Shown: positions 51,217-60,890 of the stretch, in pieces
Layout of the letters: each line of letters opens with the position of its first letter
Numbering within the stretch: the first letter of the stretch is position 1
From: Butyrivibrio sp.
Lineage (GTDB): Bacteria; Bacillota; Clostridia; Lachnospirales; Lachnospiraceae
DNA: 64,000 nt
Assembly: GCA_017413105.1 (NCBI GenBank)
Contig: JAFPVA010000170.1
Coordinates: 1-64,000 of the forward strand
Direction: 5' to 3'
Made by a program: the position numbers and the translations under genes
The notes under the pieces: model-generated
Told to the model about the DNA's origin: nothing
What the model saw: only the letters and a program-made list of their open reading frames with translations
Database searches by the model: none

Positions 51217-52977
51217 CTAATTACCGTAACTGTATTGGACATCTACAGGAACAGAAGAGATGATCTCAGTATTATTCAACGCAGAAGGCTGAATAAAGTA
51301 TTTTTCAGCGTTTGGTTCGACAAATGTTATGGTCGAATCATTTAATACACATTTTCCGTTTCTGAATACTCGACTGGATTCTGTGCAGTTTGATATCTCA
51401 AACTGACAATTATTGGCAATATTACTTGATTCCAAAGCTACAGCATTATCACTTAGATAGAATCGGGTATCATCAAAGTTGACCATTGAGGTAGTACATA
51501 TAACTCTACTACCGGCATAAATATCACTATCATATACATGGGCAACTTCTTGCTGGTTAGAGTTACCTTCTCTGATAAAAATATAACTTGAATTTTGATA
51601 TACTGAATATGGACAATCAAATTCACATTTGTTGAAAATAACCGGGTGGATATTGTTGGTGCTATGAACGAGCAGTTTAACTGCACCAATCAAAAGGTTA
51701 TAATCTTTGATTTTGCAGTCGTTGAAGCTGATGTTTTCTGTATCTCCGAGGGTGACATCAAGAAAATATGCTTCATTGTAATTTCCCGATGTGTCATTGG
51801 GGTTAGGGTTTCGAACCATTTCGCAATTATTAAATCTTACGTTGCTGACATGTCCCAGCTGGCCACTGCTGTTTGGAGCTGAGAATATGGCGATAAGTTC
51901 ATCTTTTCCGCTATTTTTCTCAAAATAGCAATCCTCAAACAGAATATCACTTGTGCCATAGCAAACGCCCTGATTATAGCGATCTCTAATCCAGATACCA
52001 CCGCGTCGAGTGCCTTGGTTATGGTAAAAACTGCATTTTGTAACTGTGACGTTATGACAATTTACCAGGAAATCTATAGTGTCGATAGCATCATCATAAG
52101 TTGTTACGAATGAACATTCATGTATGCGAACATTCTGTACATTTGACAGAAGCAAAATCGCCTTTTCCTGAGCCTGAATATTTGACTTACGGATCTCAAG
52201 TTTTTCAATGCTTATATCGTGGGCAAGATTACTGGAATTAAGCCAGGAGGAGTTTTCATTAACCAAATACCCCTGATCGTAGCCTTTTGTCGTGTTGCCA
52301 TGAAAATCAATAACAGATCCCGCTTCACCGAGTAAAGAACCACCATTGGGGATAACAATCTGCTTGGTAATCTTATATGTTCCCTGAGGGAAGAATACAG
52401 AGAGGTTTTGGCTTAAAGCTGATATAATAGCATCGCTGTCATCAGTTACACCATCACCAACAGCACCAAAATTTTTAACAGATACAAAGCCGCTGGGGAT
52501 ATCTAAACTGGCTGTATCGTTCTTTTTAATTTTGCTAGGTCTTATAGCATTAGCCTTATTGGCATAAAGTCCAATGATACATATAGTGTCTTGAAAATTA
52601 TAAATGCTTCCCCATTCGATACATTGATCGTCAGAAACCGTGTCATAATAATCAGGTTCTTCATAAATCAAGGAGGAGGTGCTAAGTGCGTCATTATAAA
52701 TGTTATCGGAAAAAGTAACCTGTCCTTCGCCGACATAATCACATAATGCGGGAGTCACATTTGTAAAAGTTGGAACATATTGCAAAGGATTAAAAACATA
52801 GAATTTTGCTTTTAATAGGATAGTATCGCTTAAAGGCGTTTCGTCGTTTATAATATCAACAATTGTCGGAGTTTTAGGCGTGGGTGGTTTGTAGCCTAGA
52901 TATATTGCAGAAACCATAAGGAGAATAGCAGCACATGGGATAATTCGCTTAACATATCTACTGATTTTTGACGTCAT
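51217..52977 (-). CDS. Membrane-anchored right-handed beta-helix protein, pectate-lyase-like
   Basis: A 586-residue protein with an N-terminal membrane helix (about 11-30) and a Pro/Thr-rich stalk. An N-terminal beta region (about 45-165) leads to a Pectate_lyase_3-type parallel beta-helix starting SVKNFGAVGDGVTDDSDAI and PQGTYKITKQIVIP. Repeating strands such as ISIEKLEIRKS and VTKCSFYHNQGTRRGG follow. Such proteins are polysaccharide lyases, hydrolases or epimerases; a role in trimming the cluster's polymer is inference. Start at 52977 with AGAAAGGG seven bases upstream; an ATG 57 bp earlier lacks a site. Confidence 0.78.
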   Translation of the reverse strand: MTSKISRYVKRIIPCAAILLMVSAIYLGYKPPTPKTPTIVDIINDETPLSDTILLKAKFYVFNPLQYVPTFTNVTPALCDYVGEGQVTFSDNIYNDALSTSSLIYEEPDYYDTVSDDQCIEWGSIYNFQDTICIIGLYANKANAIRPSKIKKNDTASLDIPSGFVSVKNFGAVGDGVTDDSDAIISALSQNLSVFFPQGTYKITKQIVIPNGGSLLGEAGSVIDFHGNTTKGYDQGYLVNENSSWLNSSNLAHDISIEKLEIRKSNIQAQEKAILLLSNVQNVRIHECSFVTTYDDAIDTIDFLVNCHNVTVTKCSFYHNQGTRRGGIWIRDRYNQGVCYGTSDILFEDCYFEKNSGKDELIAIFSAPNSSGQLGHVSNVRFNNCEMVRNPNPNDTSGNYNEAYFLDVTLGDTENISFNDCKIKDYNLLIGAVKLLVHSTNNIHPVIFNKCEFDCPYSVYQNSSYIFIREGNSNQQEVAHVYDSDIYAGSRVICTTSMVNFDDTRFYLSDNAVALESSNIANNCQFEISNCTESSRVFRNGKCVLNDSTITFVEPNAEKYFIQPSALNNTEIISSVPVDVQYSYGN

Positions 52978-53298
52978 ACTAAAACCCTTTCTGATATGAT
53001 GAAATTGTGCTAATGAGCACAAATTAATTATCACAATAATGGTAAAAAAAGTAAAAAAAAAAACTATAAATTATTGATTAAATTATAATTATCACATTAT
53101 AACAAACGATAAGTATTAAATTATATTAAAAATTAACCAAAAATCAGATTATATTTCGGAATAAGTTTAACAAAAATTCTAATAGAAAAAATAACACAAT
53201 ATAGCTATAATATTAGCTGCGATTTTTATAAGAAGATAAAATATGCAATATAATAACTGAGGTTGTGTTTTTGCACATTAAGTTTGGAGGATTATTTA
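52978..53298. other. AT-rich intergenic region between divergent genes
   Basis: About 320 bp between the reverse beta-helix gene and rmlB. It is extremely A/T rich with A-tracts around 53047-53068. TATAAT at 53206-53211 could serve rmlB, but no good -35 box sits at the proper distance. Divergent promoters for both genes must lie here. No ORF or clear repeat is seen. Confidence 0.5.
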
Positions 53299-54384
53299 AT
53301 GAGAACTTATTTAGTAACTGGTGGCGCCGGATTTATCGGATCAAACTACATTCATTATATGTTTAGAAAATACGATAATGAGATAAGAATTATTAATGTA
53401 GATAAGCTTACTTATGCTGGTAATCTTGAAAATCTTAAGGATATTGAGAACAGAGAGAATTACACATTTGTTAAGGCTGATATATGTGATAAGGAAGCAA
53501 TCAGCAAGATCTTTGCTGAGAATGACATAGACAGAGTTGTTCATTTTGCTGCTGAGTCTCATGTGGATCGTTCTATCAAGAATCCTGAAGTTTTTGTACA
53601 GACTAATGTTCTTGGTACAGCTGTAATGCTTAATTGCGCAAAGGCTGCATGGGAGCTTCCTGACGGAACATTCAAGGAGGGCAAGAAGTTCCTTCACGTT
53701 TCAACAGATGAGGTTTATGGATCTCTTCCGGATGATGACAATGCATTCTTTTATGAGACAACTCCTTATGATCCACATTCACCATATTCAGCATCTAAGG
53801 CATCTTCAGATATGCTGGTAAAGGCGTATATGGATACATATAAGTTCCCGGCTAATATAACTAATTGTTCAAACAACTATGGACCTTACCAGTTCCCTGA
53901 GAAGCTTATTCCTCTTATTATTAATAATGCACTTCAGGGAAAAGATCTTCCTGTATACGGAGATGGTAAGAATGTTCGTGACTGGCTCTTTGTTGAAGAT
54001 CATGCAAAGGGAATCGATATGGTTCAGGAAAAGGGTAGACTTTTCGAGACCTATAATATTGGCGGACACAACGAGAGACAGAACATTCAGATCATTCATA
54101 TAATCCTTGATACTCTTCAGGAAATGCTTCCTGAGGGAGACCCACGTAAGGAACTTGTATCTGAGAATCTTATTAAGTATGTTACAGATCGTAAGGGCCA
54201 TGACAGACGTTATGCCATTGCTCCTGATAAGATTAAGGCAGAGATTGGCTGGGAGCCTGAGACATGCTTTGAAGAGGGCATCAAGAAGACTATTGCCTGG
54301 TTCTTTGAGCATGAAGATTGGATGAAGAACGTAACAAGCGGCGATTATCAGAAGTATTATTCTGATATGTATTCAAATAAATAA
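53299..54384 (+). CDS. rmlB: dTDP-glucose 4,6-dehydratase
   Basis: Second step of dTDP-L-rhamnose synthesis, forming dTDP-4-keto-6-deoxyglucose with bound NAD. This 361-residue extended SDR has the Rossmann motif TGGAGFIGS at the N-terminus, the catalytic triad region STDEVYGS and the YSASKAS motif. ATG at 53299 with TGGAGG is preferred to an upstream ATG. First of four contiguous rml genes in the order B-D-A-C. Its codon use is that of highly expressed genes, unlike the AT-rich glycosyltransferase genes. Confidence 0.97.
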   Translation: MRTYLVTGGAGFIGSNYIHYMFRKYDNEIRIINVDKLTYAGNLENLKDIENRENYTFVKADICDKEAISKIFAENDIDRVVHFAAESHVDRSIKNPEVFVQTNVLGTAVMLNCAKAAWELPDGTFKEGKKFLHVSTDEVYGSLPDDDNAFFYETTPYDPHSPYSASKASSDMLVKAYMDTYKFPANITNCSNNYGPYQFPEKLIPLIINNALQGKDLPVYGDGKNVRDWLFVEDHAKGIDMVQEKGRLFETYNIGGHNERQNIQIIHIILDTLQEMLPEGDPRKELVSENLIKYVTDRKGHDRRYAIAPDKIKAEIGWEPETCFEEGIKKTIAWFFEHEDWMKNVTSGDYQKYYSDMYSNK

Positions 54385-54400
54385 GAGTAGGTATAGGAAC

Positions 54401-55273
54401 ATGAGAAAAATATTGGTAACAGGGTGCAATGGGCAGCTTGGACGTGCTATTCAGAACGAGTACGAGGGAGAAGTTGAGTTTATTCTTACAGATGTAGTTG
54501 AGGGAGAGAAGATATCTCCACTTAACATTATGAATCTTGAAGAAGTACTTGCTTTCGTAGAGGATAAAAGACCTGACGTAATTATTAACTGTGCGGCAGC
54601 TACAAATGTAGATGGTTGTGAGAAGGATTGGGATTTCGCATATAAGCTTAACGCTCTTGGCCCAAGAAATCTTGCTATCGCATCAAACAAAGTTGGCGCT
54701 AAGCTTATCCATGTTAGTACTGATTATGTATTTCCGGGTAATGCAACAAAGCCTATTACAGAGTTCGACCAGCCTGCACCTATAAGTGCTTATGGAAAGA
54801 CTAAGTACGAGGGTGAGAAGTTTGTTCAGCAGTTTGCGGATAAGTGGTTTATTGTCAGAACAGCATGGCTTTACGGTGATGGCAAGAACTTTGTAAAAAC
54901 AATGCTTAGCCTTGCCGAGAATCACGATGAGCTCTCAGTTGTTTGTGATCAGCTTGGCTCACCTACATCAGCTGTTGAACTTGCCCGTATGATACATCAC
55001 CTTGAGCCTTCAGAGAACTATGGTATTTTCCACGGAACCTGTGAGGGAGATACTAACTGGGCTGATTTTACAGAGGAAATCTTCAGACTGAAGGGTATTA
55101 ACGTTAAGGTTAATCATGTTACCAGTGAAGAGTACAAGAAGATGAATCCTAATAGCGCAGACAGACCGCATTATTCAATTCTGGATAATTATATGCTTCG
55201 TCTTACAAGTGGTTATAAAATGGCTGATTGGAAAGATGCGCTGGTTGAATACTTGTCAAAGGAGAATAAATAA
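54401..55273 (+). CDS. rmlD: dTDP-4-dehydrorhamnose reductase
   Basis: Final step of dTDP-L-rhamnose formation. This 290-residue SDR has [15 protein letters not shown] at the start, [21 protein letters not shown] and the catalytic YGKTKYEGE. It sits 16 bp after rmlB and 2 bp before rmlA. Co-transcribed with rmlB, rmlA and rmlC. Confidence 0.96.
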   Translation: MRKILVTGCNGQLGRAIQNEYEGEVEFILTDVVEGEKISPLNIMNLEEVLAFVEDKRPDVIINCAAATNVDGCEKDWDFAYKLNALGPRNLAIASNKVGAKLIHVSTDYVFPGNATKPITEFDQPAPISAYGKTKYEGEKFVQQFADKWFIVRTAWLYGDGKNFVKTMLSLAENHDELSVVCDQLGSPTSAVELARMIHHLEPSENYGIFHGTCEGDTNWADFTEEIFRLKGINVKVNHVTSEEYKKMNPNSADRPHYSILDNYMLRLTSGYKMADWKDALVEYLSKENK

Positions 55274-55275
55274 TT

Positions 55276-56154
55276 ATGAAGGGTATTATTTTAGCAGGTG
55301 GTTCAGGTACAAGACTGTATCCATTAACAAAAGCTATTAGTAAGCAGATTATGCCTATCTATGATAAGCCAATGATCTATTATCCGTTGTCAACACTTAT
55401 GCTTGCAGGCATCAGAGAGGTGCTTATTATCTCTACACCTAGAGATCTTCCGGTATTTGAGGAGCTCCTTAGTGACGGAAGCCAGCTTGGAATGAATATA
55501 AGTTATGCTGTTCAGGAGGCACCTAATGGTCTTGCTGAGGCATTTATAATTGGTGCAGACTTTATTGGAAGCGATGCAGTAGCACTTGTACTTGGCGACA
55601 ATATTTTCTATGGTCAGTCATTCTCAAAGGTTCTTTTATCTGCAGCTAAGAGAACAGAGTCTGAGCCAGGCGCAACCATCTTCGGCTACTATGTTCGTGA
55701 TCCAAGAGAATATGGCGTAGTTGAATTTGATGAAAACGGTGTTGCAATTTCCATAGAGGAGAAGCCTGCTAATCCTAAAAGCAATTATGCTGTTCCCGGA
55801 CTATATTTCTATGATAATTCTGTAGTTGAGATTGCAAGAACAATTAAGCCATCAGCTCGTGGTGAATTAGAAATTACAGCTGTAAATAATGAGTACCTTG
55901 GCCGTGGTAATCTTCATGTAGAGACTTTAGGTCGTGGTTTTGCATGGCTTGATACAGGTAATCATGATATGCTCCTTCAGGCAGCAGAGTTTGTAAGTAC
56001 CTTCCAGAAGAGACAGGGAATGTATATTTCCTGCATTGAGGAGATTGCTTATAAGAGAGGCTTTATTGATAAGGATCAGCTTCTTAAGCTGTCACAGCCT
56101 CTTATGAAGACTGCCTATGGACAGTATCTCGTAGATGTTGCAAACGGATTATAA
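55276..56154 (+). CDS. rmlA: Glucose-1-phosphate thymidylyltransferase
   Basis: First step of dTDP-L-rhamnose synthesis: dTTP plus glucose-1-phosphate to dTDP-glucose. At 292 residues it has the nucleotide-binding [38 protein letters not shown] and [14 protein letters not shown]. Usual length and complete. Confidence 0.98.
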   Translation: MKGIILAGGSGTRLYPLTKAISKQIMPIYDKPMIYYPLSTLMLAGIREVLIISTPRDLPVFEELLSDGSQLGMNISYAVQEAPNGLAEAFIIGADFIGSDAVALVLGDNIFYGQSFSKVLLSAAKRTESEPGATIFGYYVRDPREYGVVEFDENGVAISIEEKPANPKSNYAVPGLYFYDNSVVEIARTIKPSARGELEITAVNNEYLGRGNLHVETLGRGFAWLDTGNHDMLLQAAEFVSTFQKRQGMYISCIEEIAYKRGFIDKDQLLKLSQPLMKTAYGQYLVDVANGL

Positions 56155-56180
56155 TTTAGAAAAAAAGTTAGGGGATTGAA

Positions 56181-56756
56181 ATGGGAAAAATAACAGTAGA
56201 GAAAAATGTCAACGGAATAGAAGGACTTTGTGTAATCACACCTACAGTATATGGGGACGATAGAGGCTATTTCGTTGAGACATATAATAAGAATGATATG
56301 GAGGCTGAAGGCCTATTTTATGACTTTGTACAGGATAATCAGTCTGCCAGCAAAAAAGGCGTTTTGAGAGGTTTACACTTCCAGAAGAACTACCCACAGG
56401 ATAAGCTTGTACGTGTTATTTCCGGTGAAGTTTATGACGTGGCAGTTGACCTTAGAAAAGGGTCTCCTACATTTGGCAAACACTATGGAATCCTTCTGTC
56501 TTCCGAGAATAAGAAGCAGTTTTTGATTCCTAAGGGATTTGCGCATGGATTCCTTGTAGTAAGTGAGTATGCAGAGTTCTGCTACAAGGTTACAGACTTC
56601 TATCATCCAAATGATGAAGGCGGTCTGATGTTCAATGATCCTGATATAGATGTACAATGGCCTATTCCTGCAGGTATGACTGAGGCAGACCTTATTCTTT
56701 CTGATAAGGATAAAATAAATGCTTCCTTCAAAGAATACTGTGAGAGCATGAAATAA
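56181..56756 (+). CDS. rmlC: dTDP-4-dehydrorhamnose 3,5-epimerase
   Basis: Third step of dTDP-L-rhamnose synthesis, a cupin-fold epimerase. The 191-residue protein shows YFVETYNKNDM, QDNQSASKKGVLRGLHFQ (catalytic His), YDVAVDLRKGSPTFGKH and FAHGFLVVSEYAEFCYK. Ends the rml operon before a strong bidirectional hairpin. Confidence 0.97.
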   Translation: MGKITVEKNVNGIEGLCVITPTVYGDDRGYFVETYNKNDMEAEGLFYDFVQDNQSASKKGVLRGLHFQKNYPQDKLVRVISGEVYDVAVDLRKGSPTFGKHYGILLSSENKKQFLIPKGFAHGFLVVSEYAEFCYKVTDFYHPNDEGGLMFNDPDIDVQWPIPAGMTEADLILSDKDKINASFKEYCESMK

Positions 56757-56760
56757 GATA

Positions 56761-56818
56761 TGAGCAAAATAAAACTACCATCCTTGATTGATTCATGGAT
56801 GGTAGTTTTTTATGCTCA
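56761..56818. terminator. Bidirectional terminator after rmlC
   Basis: A perfect 13-bp stem AAAACTACCATCC / GGATGGTAGTTTT (56771-56783 with 56797-56809) is extended by an outer TGAGCA / TGCTCA pair (56761-56766 with 56813-56818). T- and A-tracts let it work in both directions. The stop of the convergent gene (56816-56818) is part of the outer pair. Confidence 0.9.
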
Positions 56819-58195
56819 AAAAACTGTTTTTAAATCGTAAAAAAGTAGTGCAGTTAATAACAATAGAAAAGTCATCATGTTTGCAGAACTTAGAGTACAT
56901 AAGAGATATGTAAATGGTAGCAAATAACTTGTAATAGAATCTAATGGAAAGATATTCATTTTTGTCCTTTGCAAAAGGATTATCAGATATCCACCAAATA
57001 TAAATAAAAAGGCAACTAGTCCCAATAAACCTTCGGCGCCTATGATTTCTACAATTCCTAGATCTACACTGTGAATAGCTTTCCACCACCCCATGTGGTA
57101 GTATTTAATATCACCTCTGTTTTGGAAACCATTTCCAAGGCCAAAAACTGGATTTTTTGATAAGGTGTATTGTATTCCGGATAATTGCGATGTTCTGGAA
57201 AGAACACCGTCTGGATTGGATCCATAGCCCTTTATTCCTTCTGGGGCGTCCGCATCAAGATCAAAACTAAAGCCTACTACATTTAAAACAGATTTTGCTG
57301 TCCCTACATAATAATAGTTTAAGCGGTCATTTATTTGTATTGCAACAGCTGTCCACAAAATTATTGCAACCATGAGAGTTATAAAGTATGTAAGCATACG
57401 TCTAAAATCTTCCTTGTGAGTAAAGAAAATTAAAAGAAGATACATTACTGATAATAGGAAAAACCAAATAAGATCAGAACGGCATCCTGAATGTATGATG
57501 GCTAAAAAATCAAGAAATAAGCAAATCAGATATATTCTTTTCTGGGTTAATTTGAGAAGATATAAGATTAGTGGAAATATTAAAAGGCACATGTTTCCAT
57601 ATATATTAGCAAAGCCCATAGAGGTAACTGACCGTAAAAAACCAAGTCTGTATGCGTGAATATTATTAAGACCACGAGACATAGTAAATAATTCATCAAA
57701 TAGCCTTACGGAAGTGAGGCTTTCAATTATACCAAATATGAACCAGACAGAAGCACACCATACAATGGATTTTATTATGTTAATAACTTCTTCTTTGGTC
57801 AGTGCAAGCATATACAACCCTATGAGAAGAAAAATCTCTTCAAATATGATAGATAGGATCGTTTTTATTGCTTCGGGGTAAGCGAAAACATAGAAGATAT
57901 TGGCTATTACTCTGAATGAGAAATACCCAATTAACAAGAGATAAGGCTTGGGAACACTACGTATATCTATTTTTTTTAGGCACAAGGAACGTTTATGGTT
58001 AATAAAGACATAGATATAAAACCAGATGATCATTATTCTGGATGCACTAAGGATGGGAAGAGTATTTGAATATTCAAATCCGTAATAATTAGGTAAAAAA
58101 AGCATAGCCGGAATAAATACATAGATATACTTCTTTTTAATTAATGAATATGTACTAATTGTGGTCAAAATAGTAGAAAAAATTATTAGAAACAT
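56816..58195 (-). CDS. O-antigen ligase/polymerase-like membrane protein
   Basis: A 459-residue membrane protein with about ten to twelve helices, matching the O-antigen ligase (Wzy_C) group: HSGCRSDLIWFFLLS, then a large extracytoplasmic loop with PVFGLGNGFQNRG. In a Gram-positive this could be a second polymerase or transfer the polymer to another acceptor. It is on the reverse strand, unlike the rml and kinase genes beside it, and is AT-rich, so a separate acquisition is possible. Starts at 58195 with no strong ribosome binding site visible. Confidence 0.75.
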   Translation of the reverse strand: MFLIIFSTILTTISTYSLIKKKYIYVFIPAMLFLPNYYGFEYSNTLPILSASRIMIIWFYIYVFINHKRSLCLKKIDIRSVPKPYLLLIGYFSFRVIANIFYVFAYPEAIKTILSIIFEEIFLLIGLYMLALTKEEVINIIKSIVWCASVWFIFGIIESLTSVRLFDELFTMSRGLNNIHAYRLGFLRSVTSMGFANIYGNMCLLIFPLILYLLKLTQKRIYLICLFLDFLAIIHSGCRSDLIWFFLLSVMYLLLIFFTHKEDFRRMLTYFITLMVAIILWTAVAIQINDRLNYYYVGTAKSVLNVVGFSFDLDADAPEGIKGYGSNPDGVLSRTSQLSGIQYTLSKNPVFGLGNGFQNRGDIKYYHMGWWKAIHSVDLGIVEIIGAEGLLGLVAFLFIFGGYLIILLQRTKMNIFPLDSITSYLLPFTYLLCTLSSANMMTFLLLLTALLFYDLKTVF

Positions 58196-58406
58196 GTTTT
58201 AAACCTTGCTGATATATATTTTACTATACGCATAACTATCCGCAAAATTATACTACTCTTTTGAAAAAAAGCCAATTAAAATAATGAACGAATATGTTTT
58301 TTATTTTATGGCTATTTGAGATTGGTTTGTAAATTATTACTAAAAATAAAAAATATGCCAGCATGAATTATCACGATATTATCCAATATACAATTTAACC
58401 TTTTGA

Positions 58407-58415
58407 TGCTATAAT
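58407..58415 (+). promoter_or_regulatory. Extended -10 promoter of the second CpsC/CpsD operon
   Basis: TGCTATAAT at 58407-58415 is an extended -10 element; the -35 position is weak (TATACA). The 265-bp gap upstream of the start is AT-rich with no ORF. Confidence 0.55.
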
Positions 58416-58460
58416 GCTTGGGATTGCGCAGAAAGTATTTTTTTAGGAGAGGAATCAGAT

Positions 58461-59168
58461 ATGTATAAAAACGAGTTGGAAATAGATGTTGGGAGATGTT
58501 TTTCTGCTCTATTAAAAAGAGTAAAGTTCATTATTATCATGACTATGATTTTTTTGTTCATTGGTGTCGGAATGACACTTAATGTTGGCGAGGATAAGTA
58601 TACTGCATATTCTACAGTATATGCTGCTGCTGATGGCTCCTATGTTGAGGCCACAAATGCTGTTACAGCCATGAATGCTTATCTCAATGTTGCAAAGTCC
58701 TATAAGGTAAGCCAGAGGGCGGCTCTTATTATGGGTAGAGCTGATGTTACAGCTGAGGATGTGCAGAATTGTTCTGGAGTTGAATCTTTAGCGAAGAAGT
58801 CTACAACAGTATCAAATTTACTTACAAGTTCGGCTACTATTCTTACCTTTTATTCAACTACTACAGATCCGGAGCTTGCTATGGAGATGGCAGATGCCAT
58901 GGCTGAGTCTTATACTCTTGAGATGACATCTATTCTTAATACTAACTCAGTAAAGGTATTGGATAAGGCATATACCTATACTCTTTCATATAATGCACAT
59001 ATGCAAGCATGGAAGAAGAGAGCGATAGCTGCTGGTGCTGGTTTTGTTCTTGCAATTGCCCTGGTTGTTCTTTGCGAGATATTTGATACAAAGGTTCGCA
59101 CTGTTCGTGATGCTACAATAAGGAACAATATTCCTGTTATAGGAATGATTCCTTATGGCAAAGAGTGA
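58461..59168 (+). CDS. CpsC/YveK-like Wzz-domain protein (second copy)
   Basis: A 235-residue membrane protein with helices at about 24-42 and 186-206 around an extracytoplasmic Wzz region, ending in a short cytoplasmic tail with PVIGMIPYGKE. It starts NELEIDVGRCFSALLKRVKFI. Expected to be the membrane partner of the kinase-like protein that follows, controlling chain length of the polysaccharide. Ribosome binding site AGGAGAGG. Second such gene in the window, the first being at 11971. Confidence 0.87.
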   Translation: MYKNELEIDVGRCFSALLKRVKFIIIMTMIFLFIGVGMTLNVGEDKYTAYSTVYAAADGSYVEATNAVTAMNAYLNVAKSYKVSQRAALIMGRADVTAEDVQNCSGVESLAKKSTTVSNLLTSSATILTFYSTTTDPELAMEMADAMAESYTLEMTSILNTNSVKVLDKAYTYTLSYNAHMQAWKKRAIAAGAGFVLAIALVVLCEIFDTKVRTVRDATIRNNIPVIGMIPYGKE

Positions 59169-59200
59169 AGCTTTAAGTATTAACAGATAGGAGTAAAACC

Positions 59201-59920
59201 ATGGAAAAGTTAGAGATATATAAAAGCGACAGCTATGTGCTAAATGATGCCTTTGATCAGTCTGTTATGAATCTTCATATTCAGAAGAAACAGAATGGTT
59301 ACAAGAGCTTTGTGATATGCGGATGTGAAGCAGGAGACGGAGCAACAACTGTAGCAATCAATGTTGCAGCTGCTCTTGCAAACTCGGGATGGAAGACCGT
59401 TCTTATTGACGGAGACATGAGAAAGAAGAATCGCTATAAAAGACTCAATGAGAATGCGGGAAGAGGTCTTTCCGATTACCTCATGGGGAAATCTTCTCTT
59501 GATAAGGTAATCTACGAGACTACAACAGATAATCTTTCCTATATTCCTTGTGGAGAACTTATAGACAACCCTGTAAGACTTCTTTGCTCAAATAAGATGA
59601 ATGAAGTAAAGAATGAGCTGGCTAATACCTATGATTTTATTATTTATGATATGCCTGCTATAAATGTTTCAATGGATGCCAAAGTACTTGCAGTAAGTGT
59701 TGATGCAACTATCCTAGTTTCAGCTATTGGCAAGACCTCCAAGAAAGGTCTTGTTAATGCGGCAAATGCCCTTGCAGAAGTAAATGCTAATCTTATCGGA
59801 ACTATTATAAACAAGACTGATATGGATCAGTATATAACTTATAATCATGACTATGATTATTTTAAAAATGAGAAATATATTAAGAAATCCAAGGCTAAGA
59901 AGTCAAAGGGGGACAAGTAA
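59201..59920 (+). CDS. CpsD-like kinase homologue with a mutated P-loop
   Basis: A 239-residue BY-kinase/ParA-like protein with Walker A' VLIDGDMRKK (67-76) and Walker B FIIYDMPA (Asp150). The Walker A motif reads EAGDGATT (43-50): the invariant lysine of the family's G-E-G-K-T-T is Ala48. Catalysis is therefore doubtful. The tail carries five tyrosines between 211 and 226 and ends in a lysine-rich KKSKAKKSKGDK. It could be a pseudokinase, a scaffold or a substrate for the intact kinase at 12719. It overlaps the next gene (TAATG). Confidence 0.85.
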   Translation: MEKLEIYKSDSYVLNDAFDQSVMNLHIQKKQNGYKSFVICGCEAGDGATTVAINVAAALANSGWKTVLIDGDMRKKNRYKRLNENAGRGLSDYLMGKSSLDKVIYETTTDNLSYIPCGELIDNPVRLLCSNKMNEVKNELANTYDFIIYDMPAINVSMDAKVLAVSVDATILVSAIGKTSKKGLVNAANALAEVNANLIGTIINKTDMDQYITYNHDYDYFKNEKYIKKSKAKKSKGDK

Positions 59921-60828
59921 TGAATAAGTTTATTTTACGCTTTAAGGCTGGTATATTATTGTGTCTCCTTGCTATGGTGGTTGGGACCATGAACTTTAGT
60001 GTGGTTTCAAAGGCAACAGAGGCGGAAAGTTCAGTAGCCGCAATCGTCGTTGTAGATAGCTATACAGTCGATGGGGGGCCGCTTGAAGCAGGTAAGGATG
60101 TAACAATTAATCTTACTCTTCATAATACGAGTAAGAATTCCGCTGCAAGCAGTATTCTTATGAACATTTCCAGTGCAACCGGATTTATTTATCCGTCCTA
60201 TGGAAATGACAATCAGTTCTTCATAGGTACAATTTCAGCCGGGGGTACAGAGAGCGTATCAATTCCGGTAAGTGTTAGTCAGTATTATAATTCTGAAGCA
60301 GTGGATCTTACTTGTTCCTTTGAATACATAAGTCTCGGAGTAAGGCTTTCCAATTCAGCCACAATAGTTATTCCTTCATCCAGTGGCGGATCAGTAGAGG
60401 TGAGATCTATCAATGTAAGTTCTCACGCTACTGTTTATGGTGATTCACTTCTTAGCATCAACTATGGCAACCGTACAGCTGACAAGATCACTGATGCTGA
60501 GATTCTTGTTACCGGTAATGTTACTAATGATAGTAGGGTTATTGAACTTGATGATATAAAGCCTGGAAAGAGCTATTCTGAAGACCTTCATATTACCTTT
60601 ACTCAGCCGGGAGATCAGGAGATAGAGATTGTACTTACATACACCGATAATGATGGACAGAAGGTTGAAACAGATCTTGGAAAGTTCAGTGTTGAGGTAG
60701 AGGAAGAGAAGACAGCTGTTGTAAACAATGAAAACGAAGAAATCCTTTTGTGGGGTGGCAGAGGTATTGCCGCTGTTGGTTCAATCATTGCTTTGATTGC
60801 TGTAATCTGGTACATAAAGAAGAGATAA
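59920..60828 (+). CDS. Membrane-anchored Ig-like (CARDB-type) surface protein
   Basis: A 302-residue exported protein with a signal peptide (about 1-32), two beta-sandwich domains of CARDB/COG1361 type (about 40-150 and 160-265, for example LEAGKDVTINLTLHNTS and DSLLSINYGNRTADKITD) and a C-terminal membrane helix (about 278-297) ending IKKR. It is translationally coupled to the kinase-like gene by a one-base overlap, which suggests the two proteins work together. Function unknown. Confidence 0.75.
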   Translation: MNKFILRFKAGILLCLLAMVVGTMNFSVVSKATEAESSVAAIVVVDSYTVDGGPLEAGKDVTINLTLHNTSKNSAASSILMNISSATGFIYPSYGNDNQFFIGTISAGGTESVSIPVSVSQYYNSEAVDLTCSFEYISLGVRLSNSATIVIPSSSGGSVEVRSINVSSHATVYGDSLLSINYGNRTADKITDAEILVTGNVTNDSRVIELDDIKPGKSYSEDLHITFTQPGDQEIEIVLTYTDNDGQKVETDLGKFSVEVEEEKTAVVNNENEEILLWGGRGIAAVGSIIALIAVIWYIKKR

Positions 60829-60833
60829 TTTTT

Positions 60834-60879
60834 AGGCTGCTTCTACTTTTGTTATCAAAAATAGAAGTGGCCTTTTTTT
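60834..60879 (+). terminator. Terminator between the CARDB-type gene and the GT4-GT2 fusion
   Basis: An 18-bp stem (60834-60851 with 60856-60873), one mismatch and two wobbles, 4-nt loop and seven T. It ends only 11 bp before the next start codon. Confidence 0.85.
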
Positions 60880-60890
60880 AAAGGCCTTTC

